Position numbers and translations under genes: made by a program. Positions 25,851 through 35,343 of a stretch of DNA of 64,000 bases are shown here, piece by piece. This DNA comes from Veillonella criceti (GTDB taxonomy: Bacteria; Bacillota; Negativicutes; Veillonellales; Veillonellaceae), in the NCBI RefSeq assembly GCF_900460315.1, contig NZ_UHIO01000001.1, positions 1,579,501-1,643,500 on the forward strand, written 5' to 3'. Under the pieces are notes generated by a model that saw only the letters and a program-made list of their open reading frames with translations, did no database searches and was not told where the DNA came from. Each line of letters starts with the position of its first letter. Positions within the stretch are counted from its first letter, which is position 1.

Positions 25851-27314
25851 ATGGAGCGAATTCAAGATGTTTCAAAATTAGTATATACACATGTGCAAGG
25901 CGGTCAGTTTCGTTGGGTTACTGTGAGCACCTTAATGTTGGCCCTTGGCACTATTTTACACTTAGTAAGTCCCAGTGTAGCGGGGATTACGCCAAACTGG
26001 ATGATTGCCACTTATTGTGTAGCTATTCATTTGACACGGCCTAATTATCGTCAGTCCTTAGGGATTGGTTTAGTGGCAGCGCTTATCAATTTGATGACTT
26101 CTAAGTCGGCCTTTCCTTATGCCAACTTATTAAGTGAACCAGCCGGGGCATTGACTTGTGCTTTTGTAGTACATATATTTAGCAAAGTAAAATTAGGTAG
26201 TCATATGGTTCCACCTGTTGTATCAGGCTTTTTCAGTACCTTAGTATCTGGTGCGATTTTTGTAACGATTTTATTTTATGTATTAGCATTACCGCTTGAT
26301 GTATATCTTAAAGGGATGTGGCCGTTAGTTCTAATCATATCTCTTTGTAATGCCGTTGTTACCCCTTTACTTTATGTACCAGCACAACGTTTATTTGCTC
26401 GTCGTGGCTATTTACCAAATGCTGATGAGGTTATTTCGAGTGATCATAGTCAATATGAATTAGTACCTGCCACAGATGCTAAAATTTCCATTGAACATTT
26501 CTCATATTATTATGGTAGTCAAACAAAACCAGCCATTAAAGATGTGAATTTAGTGGTTAATGATGGTGATTTCTTAGTTATTACAGGGCCGGCTGGTTGT
26601 GGTAAATCCACTTTATGTATGGCTATGATTGGGGCGGTGCCTAAATTCTACGGTGGTCGTATGGAAGGTATGGTGTATGTTAACGGCAAGGCTACAACGC
26701 AAGCGGAAATTTCAGAATTGGCCACTGAAATTGGTGTTGTATTAGCTGATTATGATACACAACTTGTAACGATGACAGTAGCCGAAGAAGTGGCCTTTGC
26801 CATGGAAAACCGAGGCTATACACCAGAACAGATTAAAGAACGCAGTGCCATTGTGTTTAAGCAAGTGGGCCTTGAAGGAAAAGAAGATCGTAAGATTACA
26901 AGCCTTTCTGGGGGACAACGTCAACGTTTAGCCATTGCTTCTGTATTGGCTACGAATCCTTCTATTTTAGTGTTAGATGAACCGACCAGTTCGCTCGATC
27001 CAGAAGGGACGGAAGAACTATATCGCTTAGTTGGTTCTTTAAATAAGGAATATGGTATTACGGTAGTTGTAATTGACCATGATTTACATGCTGTATTACC
27101 ATATGCCAATCGGATGGCGCTTATGGTGGATGGTGAACTTCGCTGTGATGATGTGCCTGAAAAAACATTGCGCTATATGTACATCAATGATATTTATGTA
27201 GATGCATTACCTTCCATCTTTACAACCTATATGCGGTTAGAAGCGGCCGGTTACCAATTTGAAGCGCCATGGCTTAGCGTTGAGGCTGCAAAAACTGGTT
27301 TGAAGGTATCCTAA
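25851..27314 (+). CDS. ECF transporter: TrpP-like S component fused to an ATPase (EcfA)
   Basis: A 487-residue fusion. Residues about 15-185 are hydrophobic with five or six helices, an N-terminal stretch like ECF substrate-binding (S) components (LMLALGTILHLVSPSVAGITPNWM in outline). Residues about 200-440 are an ABC ATPase with Walker A GPAGCGKST (near 246), signature LSGGQRQRLA (near 352), Walker B LVLDEPTSSLDPE and an H-loop DHD. S component and ATPase are normally separate proteins. The Trp T-box and the S-component pattern together suggest tryptophan uptake. Followed after 10 bases by a second ATPase and EcfT. Start ATG has AGGAGG. Confidence 0.88.
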   Translation: MERIQDVSKLVYTHVQGGQFRWVTVSTLMLALGTILHLVSPSVAGITPNWMIATYCVAIHLTRPNYRQSLGIGLVAALINLMTSKSAFPYANLLSEPAGALTCAFVVHIFSKVKLGSHMVPPVVSGFFSTLVSGAIFVTILFYVLALPLDVYLKGMWPLVLIISLCNAVVTPLLYVPAQRLFARRGYLPNADEVISSDHSQYELVPATDAKISIEHFSYYYGSQTKPAIKDVNLVVNDGDFLVITGPAGCGKSTLCMAMIGAVPKFYGGRMEGMVYVNGKATTQAEISELATEIGVVLADYDTQLVTMTVAEEVAFAMENRGYTPEQIKERSAIVFKQVGLEGKEDRKITSLSGGQRQRLAIASVLATNPSILVLDEPTSSLDPEGTEELYRLVGSLNKEYGITVVVIDHDLHAVLPYANRMALMVDGELRCDDVPEKTLRYMYINDIYVDALPSIFTTYMRLEAAGYQFEAPWLSVEAAKTGLKVS

Positions 27315-27324
27315 GGAGGCTATT

Positions 27325-28134
27325 ATGCTAGAAGTTAAAGGCTTGCGCTTTGGGTATGTCCTAGGGCAAGATATTATAGATAATGTAGATTTTACAATTG
27401 GTGAAGGGGAATTTATTGCTGTCGGTGGTCGTAATGGTTGTGGTAAAACAACGGTGACTCGTTTGTTGATGGGACTTGAAAAGCCACGCGGCGGTAAGAT
27501 GTTCTATGATGGGGAAGATATTACTAACTTATCACCGGCTGATCGTGGTCGTTTTATTGGCTATGTATTTCAACAGCCAGATCGGCAGATGTTCCGCCCT
27601 ACGGTAGCTGAAGAAGTAGGCTTTGGGCCTGAACAATTAGGTTATACCAAAGCAGAGGTAGCCGATATTACATCTAAAGCATTGGCGGCTACAGGGATTA
27701 GTCATTTGCGTGATGCTTATCCGCCAACGCTTCGCCGAGGAGAAAAACAACGAGTGGCTATTGCATCGGCCTTGGCTATGAAGTCTAAGATTTTAATTTT
27801 AGATGAACCGACCAGTGGTCAAGACGGCAAAGAAACTCGTGAATTATTAGAATTATTGGAAACATTGCGAGCTACAGGGCTTACGATTTTGTTAGTGACT
27901 CATGATATGGAAATTATGGCCGCTCATTGTACACGGGCTATTATTATTGGCTATGGTACCAAAGCGTTTGATGGTACACCCGAAGAATTATTTACAGCCC
28001 GCGATGATTTATTTGATTTGGGTCTTACCAAGCCACCGTGTGTGGCACTAGCAGAAACGGTATCTGGTCTTGGGTATTGTAAGTCTATGGAAGAATTTGA
28101 AGCTAAAATGCTAGCCCGTAAGGGTCGCAGTTAG
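27325..28134 (+). CDS. ECF transporter second ATPase (EcfA2-like) with degenerate signature
   Basis: 269 residues. ABC ATPase with Walker A GGRNGCGKTT, a Q-loop in FQQPDRQMF, Walker B LILDEPTSGQD and switch histidine in VTHDME. The ABC signature reads LRRGEKQR (near residue 136) instead of LSGGQ, so one composite ATP site of the A1/A2 pair should be impaired, as in asymmetric ABC transporters. The Q-helix QQPDRQ that contacts EcfT is present. Lies between the S-ATPase fusion and EcfT with 10-base gaps; together they form a complete dedicated ECF transporter. Confidence 0.92.
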   Translation: MLEVKGLRFGYVLGQDIIDNVDFTIGEGEFIAVGGRNGCGKTTVTRLLMGLEKPRGGKMFYDGEDITNLSPADRGRFIGYVFQQPDRQMFRPTVAEEVGFGPEQLGYTKAEVADITSKALAATGISHLRDAYPPTLRRGEKQRVAIASALAMKSKILILDEPTSGQDGKETRELLELLETLRATGLTILLVTHDMEIMAAHCTRAIIIGYGTKAFDGTPEELFTARDDLFDLGLTKPPCVALAETVSGLGYCKSMEEFEAKMLARKGRS

Positions 28135-28144
28135 GAGGAACCTC

Positions 28145-28825
28145 ATGAAACGATTAGTACCTTTTACCAAAATATTGATGACTATTGCGTTTTCCGTGTG
28201 GGCTGTTCTCTTCCAAACCCCTTACGAATTAACGTTACTATTAGCGTTAGAGCTCATTATTTTATTAGCAACCGGTCTCTTGAGTAAACAGTTAAAAGCC
28301 GTATTAGTATTGGCCACTTTTGCCGTGTTTTTGGCTGTGGTGCAATACATTGGGGGTGGCACTTTGGAATCAGCCTACGTAACTGGTTTGCGCATGCTTT
28401 GTATGACTATGGTCTTTATTATGCTCTTGGCGACTACTAAATTGCAGGATTTAACAGCGGCGCTAGTTACACAATGTAAAATTCCCTACGAATATGCGTT
28501 TATGTTCACCGCAGCCCTTCGTTTTGTACCTGATTTTATTGCCGAAAGTAAAGCGGTACAAGAAGCACAGGCCTGTCGTGGCCTTGCCTTAGAAGGTAAT
28601 ATTTTTAAACGATTTGCGTCTTATGGTTCGGTTATTCAACCGCTATTGTTGAAGTCTTTAGGTCGTTCTGAAACGATGGCTTTATCGTTGGAACTACGTG
28701 GTTTTGGTAATAAAAATCACAGTTTTGTAGCCACAGTAGGGATGCGTAGTTTAGATTATGCTGTAGTAGCTGTATTGGCTCTTGTAACGGTAGCCATTAT
28801 TTTGTATGTACGTGGCGCAATTTAA
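28145..28825 (+). CDS. ECF transporter transmembrane scaffold (EcfT)
   Basis: 226 residues, an integral membrane protein with about five helices. The coupling helices carry the two Ala-Arg-Gly-like motifs that touch the ATPases: QACRGLAL (about residue 141) and LELRGFG (about 182). EcfT links the S component to the ATPase pair. The dedicated gene set implies a group I (not shared) ECF transporter. GGAGG before the ATG; no terminator is obvious downstream. Confidence 0.9.
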   Translation: MKRLVPFTKILMTIAFSVWAVLFQTPYELTLLLALELIILLATGLLSKQLKAVLVLATFAVFLAVVQYIGGGTLESAYVTGLRMLCMTMVFIMLLATTKLQDLTAALVTQCKIPYEYAFMFTAALRFVPDFIAESKAVQEAQACRGLALEGNIFKRFASYGSVIQPLLLKSLGRSETMALSLELRGFGNKNHSFVATVGMRSLDYAVVAVLALVTVAIILYVRGAI

Positions 28826-28958
28826 GATATTGTTGTAAACTATAGATAAGTATTAATTCTGGATTGTTTCTGTTAGCAGTGAGAAATCACGGGTATTTTC
28901 AGTGTTAGGTACTAGTTAGATACTAGTGTTTTGGGTTATTAGTTACTAGTAGGTGTCT

Positions 28959-29822
28959 ATGAGTAAACAATATTCAATCGTAGGTCATAACCAGTATGAA
29001 GGACAATTGGTAGATGGCCATTTGCACACAGAACTATGTCCTCATGGGACAGGGGAAAAAGTCGCCCTTTTAATTGAAAAAGCCATTGACTTAGGGTTTT
29101 ACAAGCTATGTTTAACAGAACATGCGCCTTTACCTAGTGGCTTTGTGCGCCGTTATAAAGGTGACAAAGAGGCCTATGACACAGCGGCTATTCGCACAGA
29201 TCAAGTGGAACCATATTTAGCATTAGGAACAGAATTACAAAAGGAATATGGCCAATATATTAATCTATCGGTAGGCTTTGAAGTTGATTATTTGCCGGGG
29301 TTTGAAGAATCTACGCGAGAGTTCCTTACTTTGGTAGGGCCTTATACGGGTGATAATCTACTATCGGTTCATTTTATGTTAGGTGTTGACGATGGTTTTT
29401 GGTGTGTTGATTATAGCGAAGCGGAATTTCAGCGTGGCTTTGGTCCATGGTTAACTAAGCAAGATGTATTGTATCGGCGCTATTTTCAATCAGTATTAGA
29501 AGGGGTACAAACAGATTTTGGGCCTCATACGCCTGTGCGAATTGGGCATTTAGATTTGATTAAGAAATATCAGCATCATTTTAATTTTAAATCGTCCTAT
29601 GATAAAGCGACGCAACAAGTGATTCGCGAGATTTTACAGACTTTGAGATTTCAGAATCGCACTCTTGATTACAATATAGCAGGTCTATATAAGTCGAATT
29701 GTCGTGAAATGTATCCGAGTTCTTTTATTCAAGGTATGGCCTATGCTATAGGAGTACCGTATATGATAGGCTCTGATTCTCACGGTGTTAGTGCTTTTGA
29801 AAACGCATGGACTCCAGAATAA
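28959..29822 (+). CDS. hisJ: PHP-domain histidinol-phosphatase (HisJ/HisK type)
   Basis: 287 residues. The PHP metal-dependent phosphatase motifs are intact: VDGHLHTELCPHG, CLTEHAPLP, a GFEVDYLPG strand, VHFM, and GHLDLIKKYQ near residue 190, with SDSHG at the C-terminal end. It would dephosphorylate histidinol phosphate, the step missing from the hisZGDBHAFIEC cluster starting 300 bases downstream, where the product genes otherwise complete the pathway. It has its own terminator, so it is not in the same transcript. Start ATG 28959 follows a weak AGG; GTG 28953 is an alternative. Confidence 0.88.
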   Translation: MSKQYSIVGHNQYEGQLVDGHLHTELCPHGTGEKVALLIEKAIDLGFYKLCLTEHAPLPSGFVRRYKGDKEAYDTAAIRTDQVEPYLALGTELQKEYGQYINLSVGFEVDYLPGFEESTREFLTLVGPYTGDNLLSVHFMLGVDDGFWCVDYSEAEFQRGFGPWLTKQDVLYRRYFQSVLEGVQTDFGPHTPVRIGHLDLIKKYQHHFNFKSSYDKATQQVIREILQTLRFQNRTLDYNIAGLYKSNCREMYPSSFIQGMAYAIGVPYMIGSDSHGVSAFENAWTPE

Positions 29823-29868
29823 GTATAGGTTGTAATTGATAAGACTATATAAAAAGAAATAAGTAAAA

Positions 29869-29939
29869 ACATCCTTTGGGTATGATAGTGATGATTCAAT
29901 ATGAATTCAATGGCTACCATTTCTAAAGGATGTTTTTTT
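29869..29939 (+). terminator. Terminator after hisJ
   Basis: ACATCCTTT and AAAGGATGT close a long, branched stem with a further GAATTC-containing inverted repeat inside, followed by seven T. Confidence 0.75.
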
Positions 29940-29980
29940 ATAGATGAGATTAATGCATAGAATATATGCACAATCATATA

Positions 29981-30009
29981 TTGACGAAGTAATGGATACG
30001 GTGTATTAT
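29981..30009 (+). promoter_or_regulatory. his operon promoter
   Basis: TTGACG (29981-29986), a 17-base spacer and TATTAT (30004-30009). The roughly 100-base leader shows no T-box, no His-rich leader peptide and no terminator. Confidence 0.7.
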
Positions 30010-30117
30010 AGCTTTAATGCTTTAGCAAGATAAAGAGATGAAGAATTAGATTTGATAATTTACAGGGAATCAATAAGAGCGTGATTTGAGAAATAGGAGA
30101 TAGTGAGGGCTAGACAT

Positions 30118-31275
30118 ATGAAACAGAAACGATTGCCTCAAGGATTTCGAGATGAGTTTGGTGAAGAAGCACAGAAAAAAGCACTTCTAAGCAATTTAAT
30201 GTCGAAATGTTTTTATAAGCGAGGCTATACCAAAATTATAACACCCTTAATTGAATATAAAAATGTGTTTGATGATTATGATTTAGCGATTCAGCAGAAA
30301 CTCTATGAATTAGTAGATAATTCACAAGATCGTTTAGTGGTGCGACCTGATTTAACGCTACCAATTGCTCGATTCTTAGCGAATATACAGGTGAGTTTAC
30401 CTAAGAAATTTTATTATATTGGTGATGTACTGGCTATGAATCAAGCTCATCGTGGTTGGGCTAATCAGGTGACACAAGCAGGTATTGAATTAGTAGGCTA
30501 TGAGTCGAATCGGGCTGAATTAGAATGTTTGCTGGTGATTAATCAAGTTAATCGTTTGTTGCTTAATAATCAATTGTATTTAGAGTTAAGTGATGCTCGG
30601 TTTGCACCTACTATTGTAGATGCATTGGGGCTAACAGTGGCTGAAGAAGAAGTTTTGTTTGAAGCTTTATTTAATAAAAACGTACCACAATATGAACGAA
30701 TTATTGAGGGGTACGCAGAAAATGCTTTATATCCTTTATTAGTTGTATGGCCACGATTATTTGGCTCTGTTGAAGAAGTTCAGCAAGAATTAAATCAAGT
30801 CATTTTGCCAATGGCAGCACAACGTATTGTCAATGGATTGATGGAATTGGCAAAAACAGTGCAATATATGTCGAATCAACAAGTGCGGTTAGATTTAAGT
30901 AGCCGTCCACCTCAACCTTATTATACAGGGCTTACCTTTAGGGGGTATGTAGATGAAGTGGCGAGCTATATTGTAAGCGGTGGTCGCTATGACCAGTTGT
31001 TAGCGAATTTTCAAAAAGAACCAACATGTGCTGTTGGTATGGCGTTTGATTTAGATGTATTAAGTGATGTGGCGCAGATGGAAGTGCCTAAGGCAAAACC
31101 TATATTGGTATATTATGAAAAAGAGGCGTGGGCCAAAGCAACCGCTTATTTAGTGAACCATCCAGCTTATAGTTTAGTGCTGGCAGATACGTTGGAAGAG
31201 GCTAGAGAACAAGCTATACGAGAAAATGCCGTTTTATATGTGGTAAGTCAAGAAGGAGTGAGTGAAGATGCTTAG
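30118..31275 (+). CDS. hisZ: ATP phosphoribosyltransferase regulatory subunit
   Basis: 385 residues. A catalytically dead histidyl-tRNA-synthetase paralog that complexes with short HisG and confers histidine feedback. It has the class II synthetase core (LPQGFRDEFGEEAQKK, then motif 2-like VVRPDLTLPIARF and GGRYDQLLANF) but lacks the anticodon-binding domain. Its presence is explained by the 207-residue HisG next door, which belongs to the short form that requires HisZ. The end of hisZ overlaps hisG by 8 bases. Start ATG 30118; the in-frame start at 30103 has no ribosome site. Confidence 0.93.
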   Translation: MKQKRLPQGFRDEFGEEAQKKALLSNLMSKCFYKRGYTKIITPLIEYKNVFDDYDLAIQQKLYELVDNSQDRLVVRPDLTLPIARFLANIQVSLPKKFYYIGDVLAMNQAHRGWANQVTQAGIELVGYESNRAELECLLVINQVNRLLLNNQLYLELSDARFAPTIVDALGLTVAEEEVLFEALFNKNVPQYERIIEGYAENALYPLLVVWPRLFGSVEEVQQELNQVILPMAAQRIVNGLMELAKTVQYMSNQQVRLDLSSRPPQPYYTGLTFRGYVDEVASYIVSGGRYDQLLANFQKEPTCAVGMAFDLDVLSDVAQMEVPKAKPILVYYEKEAWAKATAYLVNHPAYSLVLADTLEEAREQAIRENAVLYVVSQEGVSEDA

Positions 31276-31891
31276 CATAGCGTTAACGAAAGGTCGTGTA
31301 GAGGAACAAGTCATACCCCTTCTTGAAACTTGTGGGATTGATTGTGAACCCTTGCGCAATAAAAAACGTAAATTGGTCATTCCATTAGGTGATAGTTTAG
31401 AAGTGATTTTAGTAAAAGGTGGCGACGTATTAACGTACCTTAATCATGGAGTCGTTGACATTGGGATTGTAGGTAGCGATATTTTAGAAGAACAGCAAAA
31501 CACGAGTTATGAATTATTGGATTTACAAACGGGGCGTTGCCAATTTATTTTAGCTTCATTAGCTGGTTATGATTTAAATGAACCACGACGACATACGATA
31601 GGAACTAAATACCCTAATATTACCAAAGCATACTTTGCCAGTCGTGGTAAAGATGTAGAGATTATAAAGATTGAAGGATCGGTTGAGTTGGCGCCATTGA
31701 TTGGGTTAGCTGATGCGATTGTAGATATTACAGAAACGGGCACTACATTGCGAGAAAATAATTTACAGGTGTTTGATTGGTTGATGCCGATTTCTACACG
31801 GTTAGTGGCCAATCCATTAGCATTAAAGCAAAAACGTAGTGAAATTTTTAGTTTAGTGGATCGCTTGAAGACGATGAGGAGAACATTATGA
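31268..31891 (+). CDS. hisG: ATP phosphoribosyltransferase catalytic subunit (short form)
   Basis: 207 residues. Joins ATP and PRPP in the first step of histidine synthesis. The PRPP-binding segment DAIVDITETGTTLRENNL is intact and the N-terminus IALTKGRVEEQ is typical. It lacks the C-terminal regulatory domain of long HisG, consistent with the HisZ partner upstream. AAGGAG nine bases before 31268 supports this ATG over a GTG at 31262. Its TGA overlaps the hisD ATG (ATGA), so translation is coupled. Confidence 0.95.
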   Translation: MLSIALTKGRVEEQVIPLLETCGIDCEPLRNKKRKLVIPLGDSLEVILVKGGDVLTYLNHGVVDIGIVGSDILEEQQNTSYELLDLQTGRCQFILASLAGYDLNEPRRHTIGTKYPNITKAYFASRGKDVEIIKIEGSVELAPLIGLADAIVDITETGTTLRENNLQVFDWLMPISTRLVANPLALKQKRSEIFSLVDRLKTMRRTL

Positions 31892-33219
31892 AAATATATA
31901 GAGAACCGTTAGCGACTATGCTTGACTTAGTCAATAAATATACAGCACAAACCGTTGATATAGACATTGAACAACAAGTTCGCACGATTATTGAAACGGT
32001 AATGGCTGAAGGGGATGAGGCACTTCGTAAGTATAGTCATCAATTTGATGGGGTAGCTGTAGAGGCGTTAGAGGTATCGAAGGCTGAAATAGAGGACGCC
32101 TATAATCAATTACCAGCAGAGTTATTAAAAGCCCTAGAAGTGGCTAAGGCAAATATAGAGGCGTTTCATAAACGGGAAATTGATCAGAGCTTTATTGATT
32201 TAGATACGACGGGGATATTGCGTGGTCAAAAAGTAACCCCTCTTAAACGTGTCGGTATTTATGTACCTGGTGGTACGGCGGCTTATCCATCAACGATTTT
32301 AATGTGTGCCTTACCAGCTAAAATTGCAGGCGTTAAAGAAGTTATTATGGTGACGCCTCCACAAAAAGAGGGTATTGCGCCTATCGTGCTAGGGGCGGCT
32401 AAATTGGCGGGCGTTGATGCGGTATACCAAGTAGGTGGGGCACAAGCGGTGGCAGCACTTGCCTATGGTACAGAGTCCATTCCTAAAGTGGATAAAATTG
32501 TGGGCCCTGGTAACATTTATGTAGCTACGGCGAAGCGCCAAGTGTTTGGGCAAGTTTCTATTGATATGATTGCAGGGCCTTCGGAAATTGGAATTTTAGC
32601 TGATGAAACGGCGAATCCTGTTCATATTGCTGCTGATTTACTATCACAAGCAGAGCATGATAAACGGGCGCGTTCTATTTTAATAACCAATAGTGAAGTA
32701 TTGGCGAATGCAGTAGCTACAGAAGTAGAACGTCAACTTAATGAGTTACCGCGTAAGGAGATTGCAAAGGTGGCAATTGAAGAGCGAAGTTTTATCGCTA
32801 TTATTGACTCTATTGAAGATATGTTTACGTTAATGAATGAAGTGGCACCAGAACATTTAGAGATTCAACTAACCAATGCTGTGGAATATATGAGTTTAGT
32901 AGAAAATGCAGGGTCTGTATTTTTAGGACCTTATACGGCTGAACCGGTAGGGGATTATATGGGGGGCCCTAACCATGTATTGCCGACCAGTGGTACGGCG
33001 CGTTTTTCTTCGCCATTAGGGGTATACGACTTTGTGAAACGCACTTCTTTTATGCAATTCTCCAAAGCTCGTTTACAAGAGTTGGCGCCTCATATTGCAG
33101 TATTAGCCCGGACAGAAGGATTAGAAGGACATGCTCGGTCCATTGAGATTCGTTTTGATGAAAAAGCTGATCAGTTTACATTTGATAATGAGGAAGTGAA
33201 TGGTTTGTATGGACACTAA
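31888..33219 (+). CDS. hisD: Histidinol dehydrogenase
   Basis: 443 residues. Catalyses the last two steps, histidinol to histidine, with NAD and zinc. Family motifs include [42 protein letters not shown] and the catalytic EVAPEHLEI. Full length with no missing residues seen. It overlaps hisG by 4 bases and hisB by 20 bases, showing a tightly packed operon. Confidence 0.96.
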   Translation: MKIYREPLATMLDLVNKYTAQTVDIDIEQQVRTIIETVMAEGDEALRKYSHQFDGVAVEALEVSKAEIEDAYNQLPAELLKALEVAKANIEAFHKREIDQSFIDLDTTGILRGQKVTPLKRVGIYVPGGTAAYPSTILMCALPAKIAGVKEVIMVTPPQKEGIAPIVLGAAKLAGVDAVYQVGGAQAVAALAYGTESIPKVDKIVGPGNIYVATAKRQVFGQVSIDMIAGPSEIGILADETANPVHIAADLLSQAEHDKRARSILITNSEVLANAVATEVERQLNELPRKEIAKVAIEERSFIAIIDSIEDMFTLMNEVAPEHLEIQLTNAVEYMSLVENAGSVFLGPYTAEPVGDYMGGPNHVLPTSGTARFSSPLGVYDFVKRTSFMQFSKARLQELAPHIAVLARTEGLEGHARSIEIRFDEKADQFTFDNEEVNGLYGH

Positions 33220-33883
33220 GAATAGAGTGTTAACGTTAGGGGCTACTAAAGAAGGCATTACCTCGGATAGTTCTTTACTACAGGCTAAAGGCCGTTGTGG
33301 TAAGGTGACACGGGTAACGGGAGAAACGAATATTACCGTTAGTTTGTCATTAGATGCACAGACGGGTGTCATGGTTGATACGGGTATTGGTTTCCTTGAT
33401 CACATGCTAAGCTTATTGGCTAAGCATGGCCGTTTTGGTTTAACCGTGGACGCTAAAGGCGATACTTATATTGATGCGCATCATACGGTTGAAGATGTAG
33501 CTCTGGCCCTAGGTCAGGCTTTAACACAAGCGTTAGGTGCTAAAGAACAAATTGAACGGTATGGTCAGGCTTGGGCACCTATGGATGAAGCCTTGACTCA
33601 AGTGGTTATAGATTTAAGTGGTCGGCCGTATTTAGTGTATAAGGCGGAGCTTACCACACCTGTACTTGGTGGAAATTTTGAAACCGAATTGGTAGAAGAC
33701 TTCTTTCAAGCTTTGGCAATGAATGGTTTAATGAATCTTCATGTTCGCAATGAATATGGTCGTAATACGCATCACATCATTGAAAGCATGTTTAAGGCTA
33801 CAGGCCGTGCTTTGCGACAAGCTGTCACCATTAATACTGAGATTGAAGGCATTAATTCTACCAAAGGAAGTTTGACTGTTTAA
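33200..33883 (+). CDS. hisB: Imidazoleglycerol-phosphate dehydratase
   Basis: 227 residues. Dehydrates imidazole glycerol phosphate to the acetol. The manganese-binding repeats are clear: [30 protein letters not shown], and the C-terminal [17 protein letters not shown]. It is about 30 residues longer at the N-terminus than the usual form (which begins near [15 protein letters not shown]). GAGG six bases before the ATG at 33200 supports the extension, which begins inside the end of hisD. There is no fused phosphatase domain, so a separate HisJ is needed. Confidence 0.95.
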   Translation: MVCMDTKNRVLTLGATKEGITSDSSLLQAKGRCGKVTRVTGETNITVSLSLDAQTGVMVDTGIGFLDHMLSLLAKHGRFGLTVDAKGDTYIDAHHTVEDVALALGQALTQALGAKEQIERYGQAWAPMDEALTQVVIDLSGRPYLVYKAELTTPVLGGNFETELVEDFFQALAMNGLMNLHVRNEYGRNTHHIIESMFKATGRALRQAVTINTEIEGINSTKGSLTV

Positions 33884-33958
33884 GAAAAGAATTAAAAAAG
33901 AGTTTCAATAAAAGAATTAAAAACGAATGATTAAAAAGAGAAAGAATAAGGATGAAAT

Positions 33959-34570
33959 ATGATTGCAATCGTTGATTATGATGCAGGTAATACATTTAAT
34001 GTGCAAAAAGCCTTTGCTTATTTGGGGATTCCTACTGTATTAACAGCCGATAGAGATAAAATTCTAGGCGCTGCTGGTGTAGTGGTACCAGGGGTAGGTG
34101 CCTTTAAACAAGCTATGGAAACTTTGTCGGCCCGTGGCTTAGTTTCTGTGTTACAGGACGTAGCGAACCAAGAAAAACCCTTATTAGGTATTTGTTTAGG
34201 CATGCAGATTCTATTTGAGTCATCTACTGAATATGGTAAGACTGCTGGGTTAGGGCTTATACCTGGCACCGTAGAGCCTCTTCCAGCTGATTTAGGCCTT
34301 TTGGTCCCTCATACCGGTTGGAATCAAAATCAGGTATATAAGAAACAGAGTCCATTTGCATTAGTTAATGAAGAATATACGTATTTTGTTCATTCGTATT
34401 ATGCTTGTTGTGATGCACAATATATAACGGCCGTTGCAGAGTATGGTGTGAAAGTGCCTGCTATTGTAGAGCGCGGTTCTGTGTATGGCATGCAGTTTCA
34501 CCCTGAAAAAAGTGCGGCTGTAGGCCTTCGCCTGTTGAATCAGTTTGGCGTTTTGTGTGGAGCCGTATAA
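33959..34570 (+). CDS. hisH: Imidazole glycerol phosphate synthase, glutamine amidotransferase subunit
   Basis: 203 residues. Supplies ammonia from glutamine to HisF. A class I amidotransferase: the nucleophile Cys is in LLGICLGMQILF, and the His-Glu pair in MQFHPEKS near residue 180. The N-terminal IVDYDAGNTFNVQKAF differs slightly from the common DYGxGNL. AAGGATGAAAT precedes the start. A 75-base A-rich gap after hisB contains no signal I can name. Confidence 0.95.
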   Translation: MIAIVDYDAGNTFNVQKAFAYLGIPTVLTADRDKILGAAGVVVPGVGAFKQAMETLSARGLVSVLQDVANQEKPLLGICLGMQILFESSTEYGKTAGLGLIPGTVEPLPADLGLLVPHTGWNQNQVYKKQSPFALVNEEYTYFVHSYYACCDAQYITAVAEYGVKVPAIVERGSVYGMQFHPEKSAAVGLRLLNQFGVLCGAV

Positions 34571-34617
34571 GGACTAATTAATAGCTTTAGTATGTGACAT
34601 AATTCTTAGGAGGTTTT

Positions 34618-35343
34618 ATGATATTTCCTGCCATTGATATACAAAATAAACGAAGTGTGCGTCTTTTTAAAGGCGATTTTAACCAAGAAATCGTGATTAA
34701 TCCCGACCCGGTGGCACAAGCGAGTACTTATGAAACTGCCGGGATTAAAGCGCTTCATGTGGTTGACTTAGATGGGGCTAAAGCAGGGAAACCTGTAAAT
34801 TATGATAGCATTGTAGGGATACGCCAGGTCTTTCGTGGTGTCATTGAAGTGGGGGGCGGTATTCGTGATGAGGCGACTATTAAAGCATATTTAGAAGCAG
34901 GGGTTAATCGTGTTATTTTAGGTTCTGTAGCGTTAAAACAGGCTGAATTTACGAAACGGATGTTAGCTACTTACGGGGCTGAACGTATTGTGATTGGTGT
35001 TGATGGTCTTGAAGGGAACGTAGCGACGGAAGGTTGGCTAGAGCAGTCGGAAGTGACTATGGCGACATTGATTCGTGAAATGGTGATGGCTGGGGCCCAA
35101 TATTTTATTGTTACCGATATTAGCCGTGATGGGACTATGTCAGGTGCTAATGAAATTTTGCTTAGTCAGTTGCAGGCCCAGTTTCCAGAGGCTACTATTA
35201 TTGCGTCTGGCGGTATCCGCCATAGAGAGGATATTGTGAGTCTTCGTAAAAAAGGAATTACTCATTGCATTGTGGGCAAGGCACTTTATGAAGGGCCCTT
35301 AACCTTGGCCGATGTGGTAGCGTTAGAGGAGGAGCTATGTTAG
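34618..35343 (+). CDS. hisA: ProFAR isomerase
   Basis: 241 residues. A TIM-barrel enzyme converting ProFAR to PRFAR. It shows the half-barrel phosphate loops [11 protein letters not shown] and [12 protein letters not shown] and the catalytic Asp region [18 protein letters not shown] in outline, all as in HisA. The end overlaps hisF by 7 bases, with hisF's ribosome site GAGGAGGAG inside hisA. Confidence 0.95.
   Translation: MIFPAIDIQNKRSVRLFKGDFNQEIVINPDPVAQASTYETAGIKALHVVDLDGAKAGKPVNYDSIVGIRQVFRGVIEVGGGIRDEATIKAYLEAGVNRVILGSVALKQAEFTKRMLATYGAERIVIGVDGLEGNVATEGWLEQSEVTMATLIREMVMAGAQYFIVTDISRDGTMSGANEILLSQLQAQFPEATIIASGGIRHREDIVSLRKKGITHCIVGKALYEGPLTLADVVALEEELC

Noticed and set aside
30016-30117. 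Possible histidine attenuator or T-box before hisZ
   Set aside because: No run of His codons, no T-box motif and no terminator in the roughly 100-base leader.
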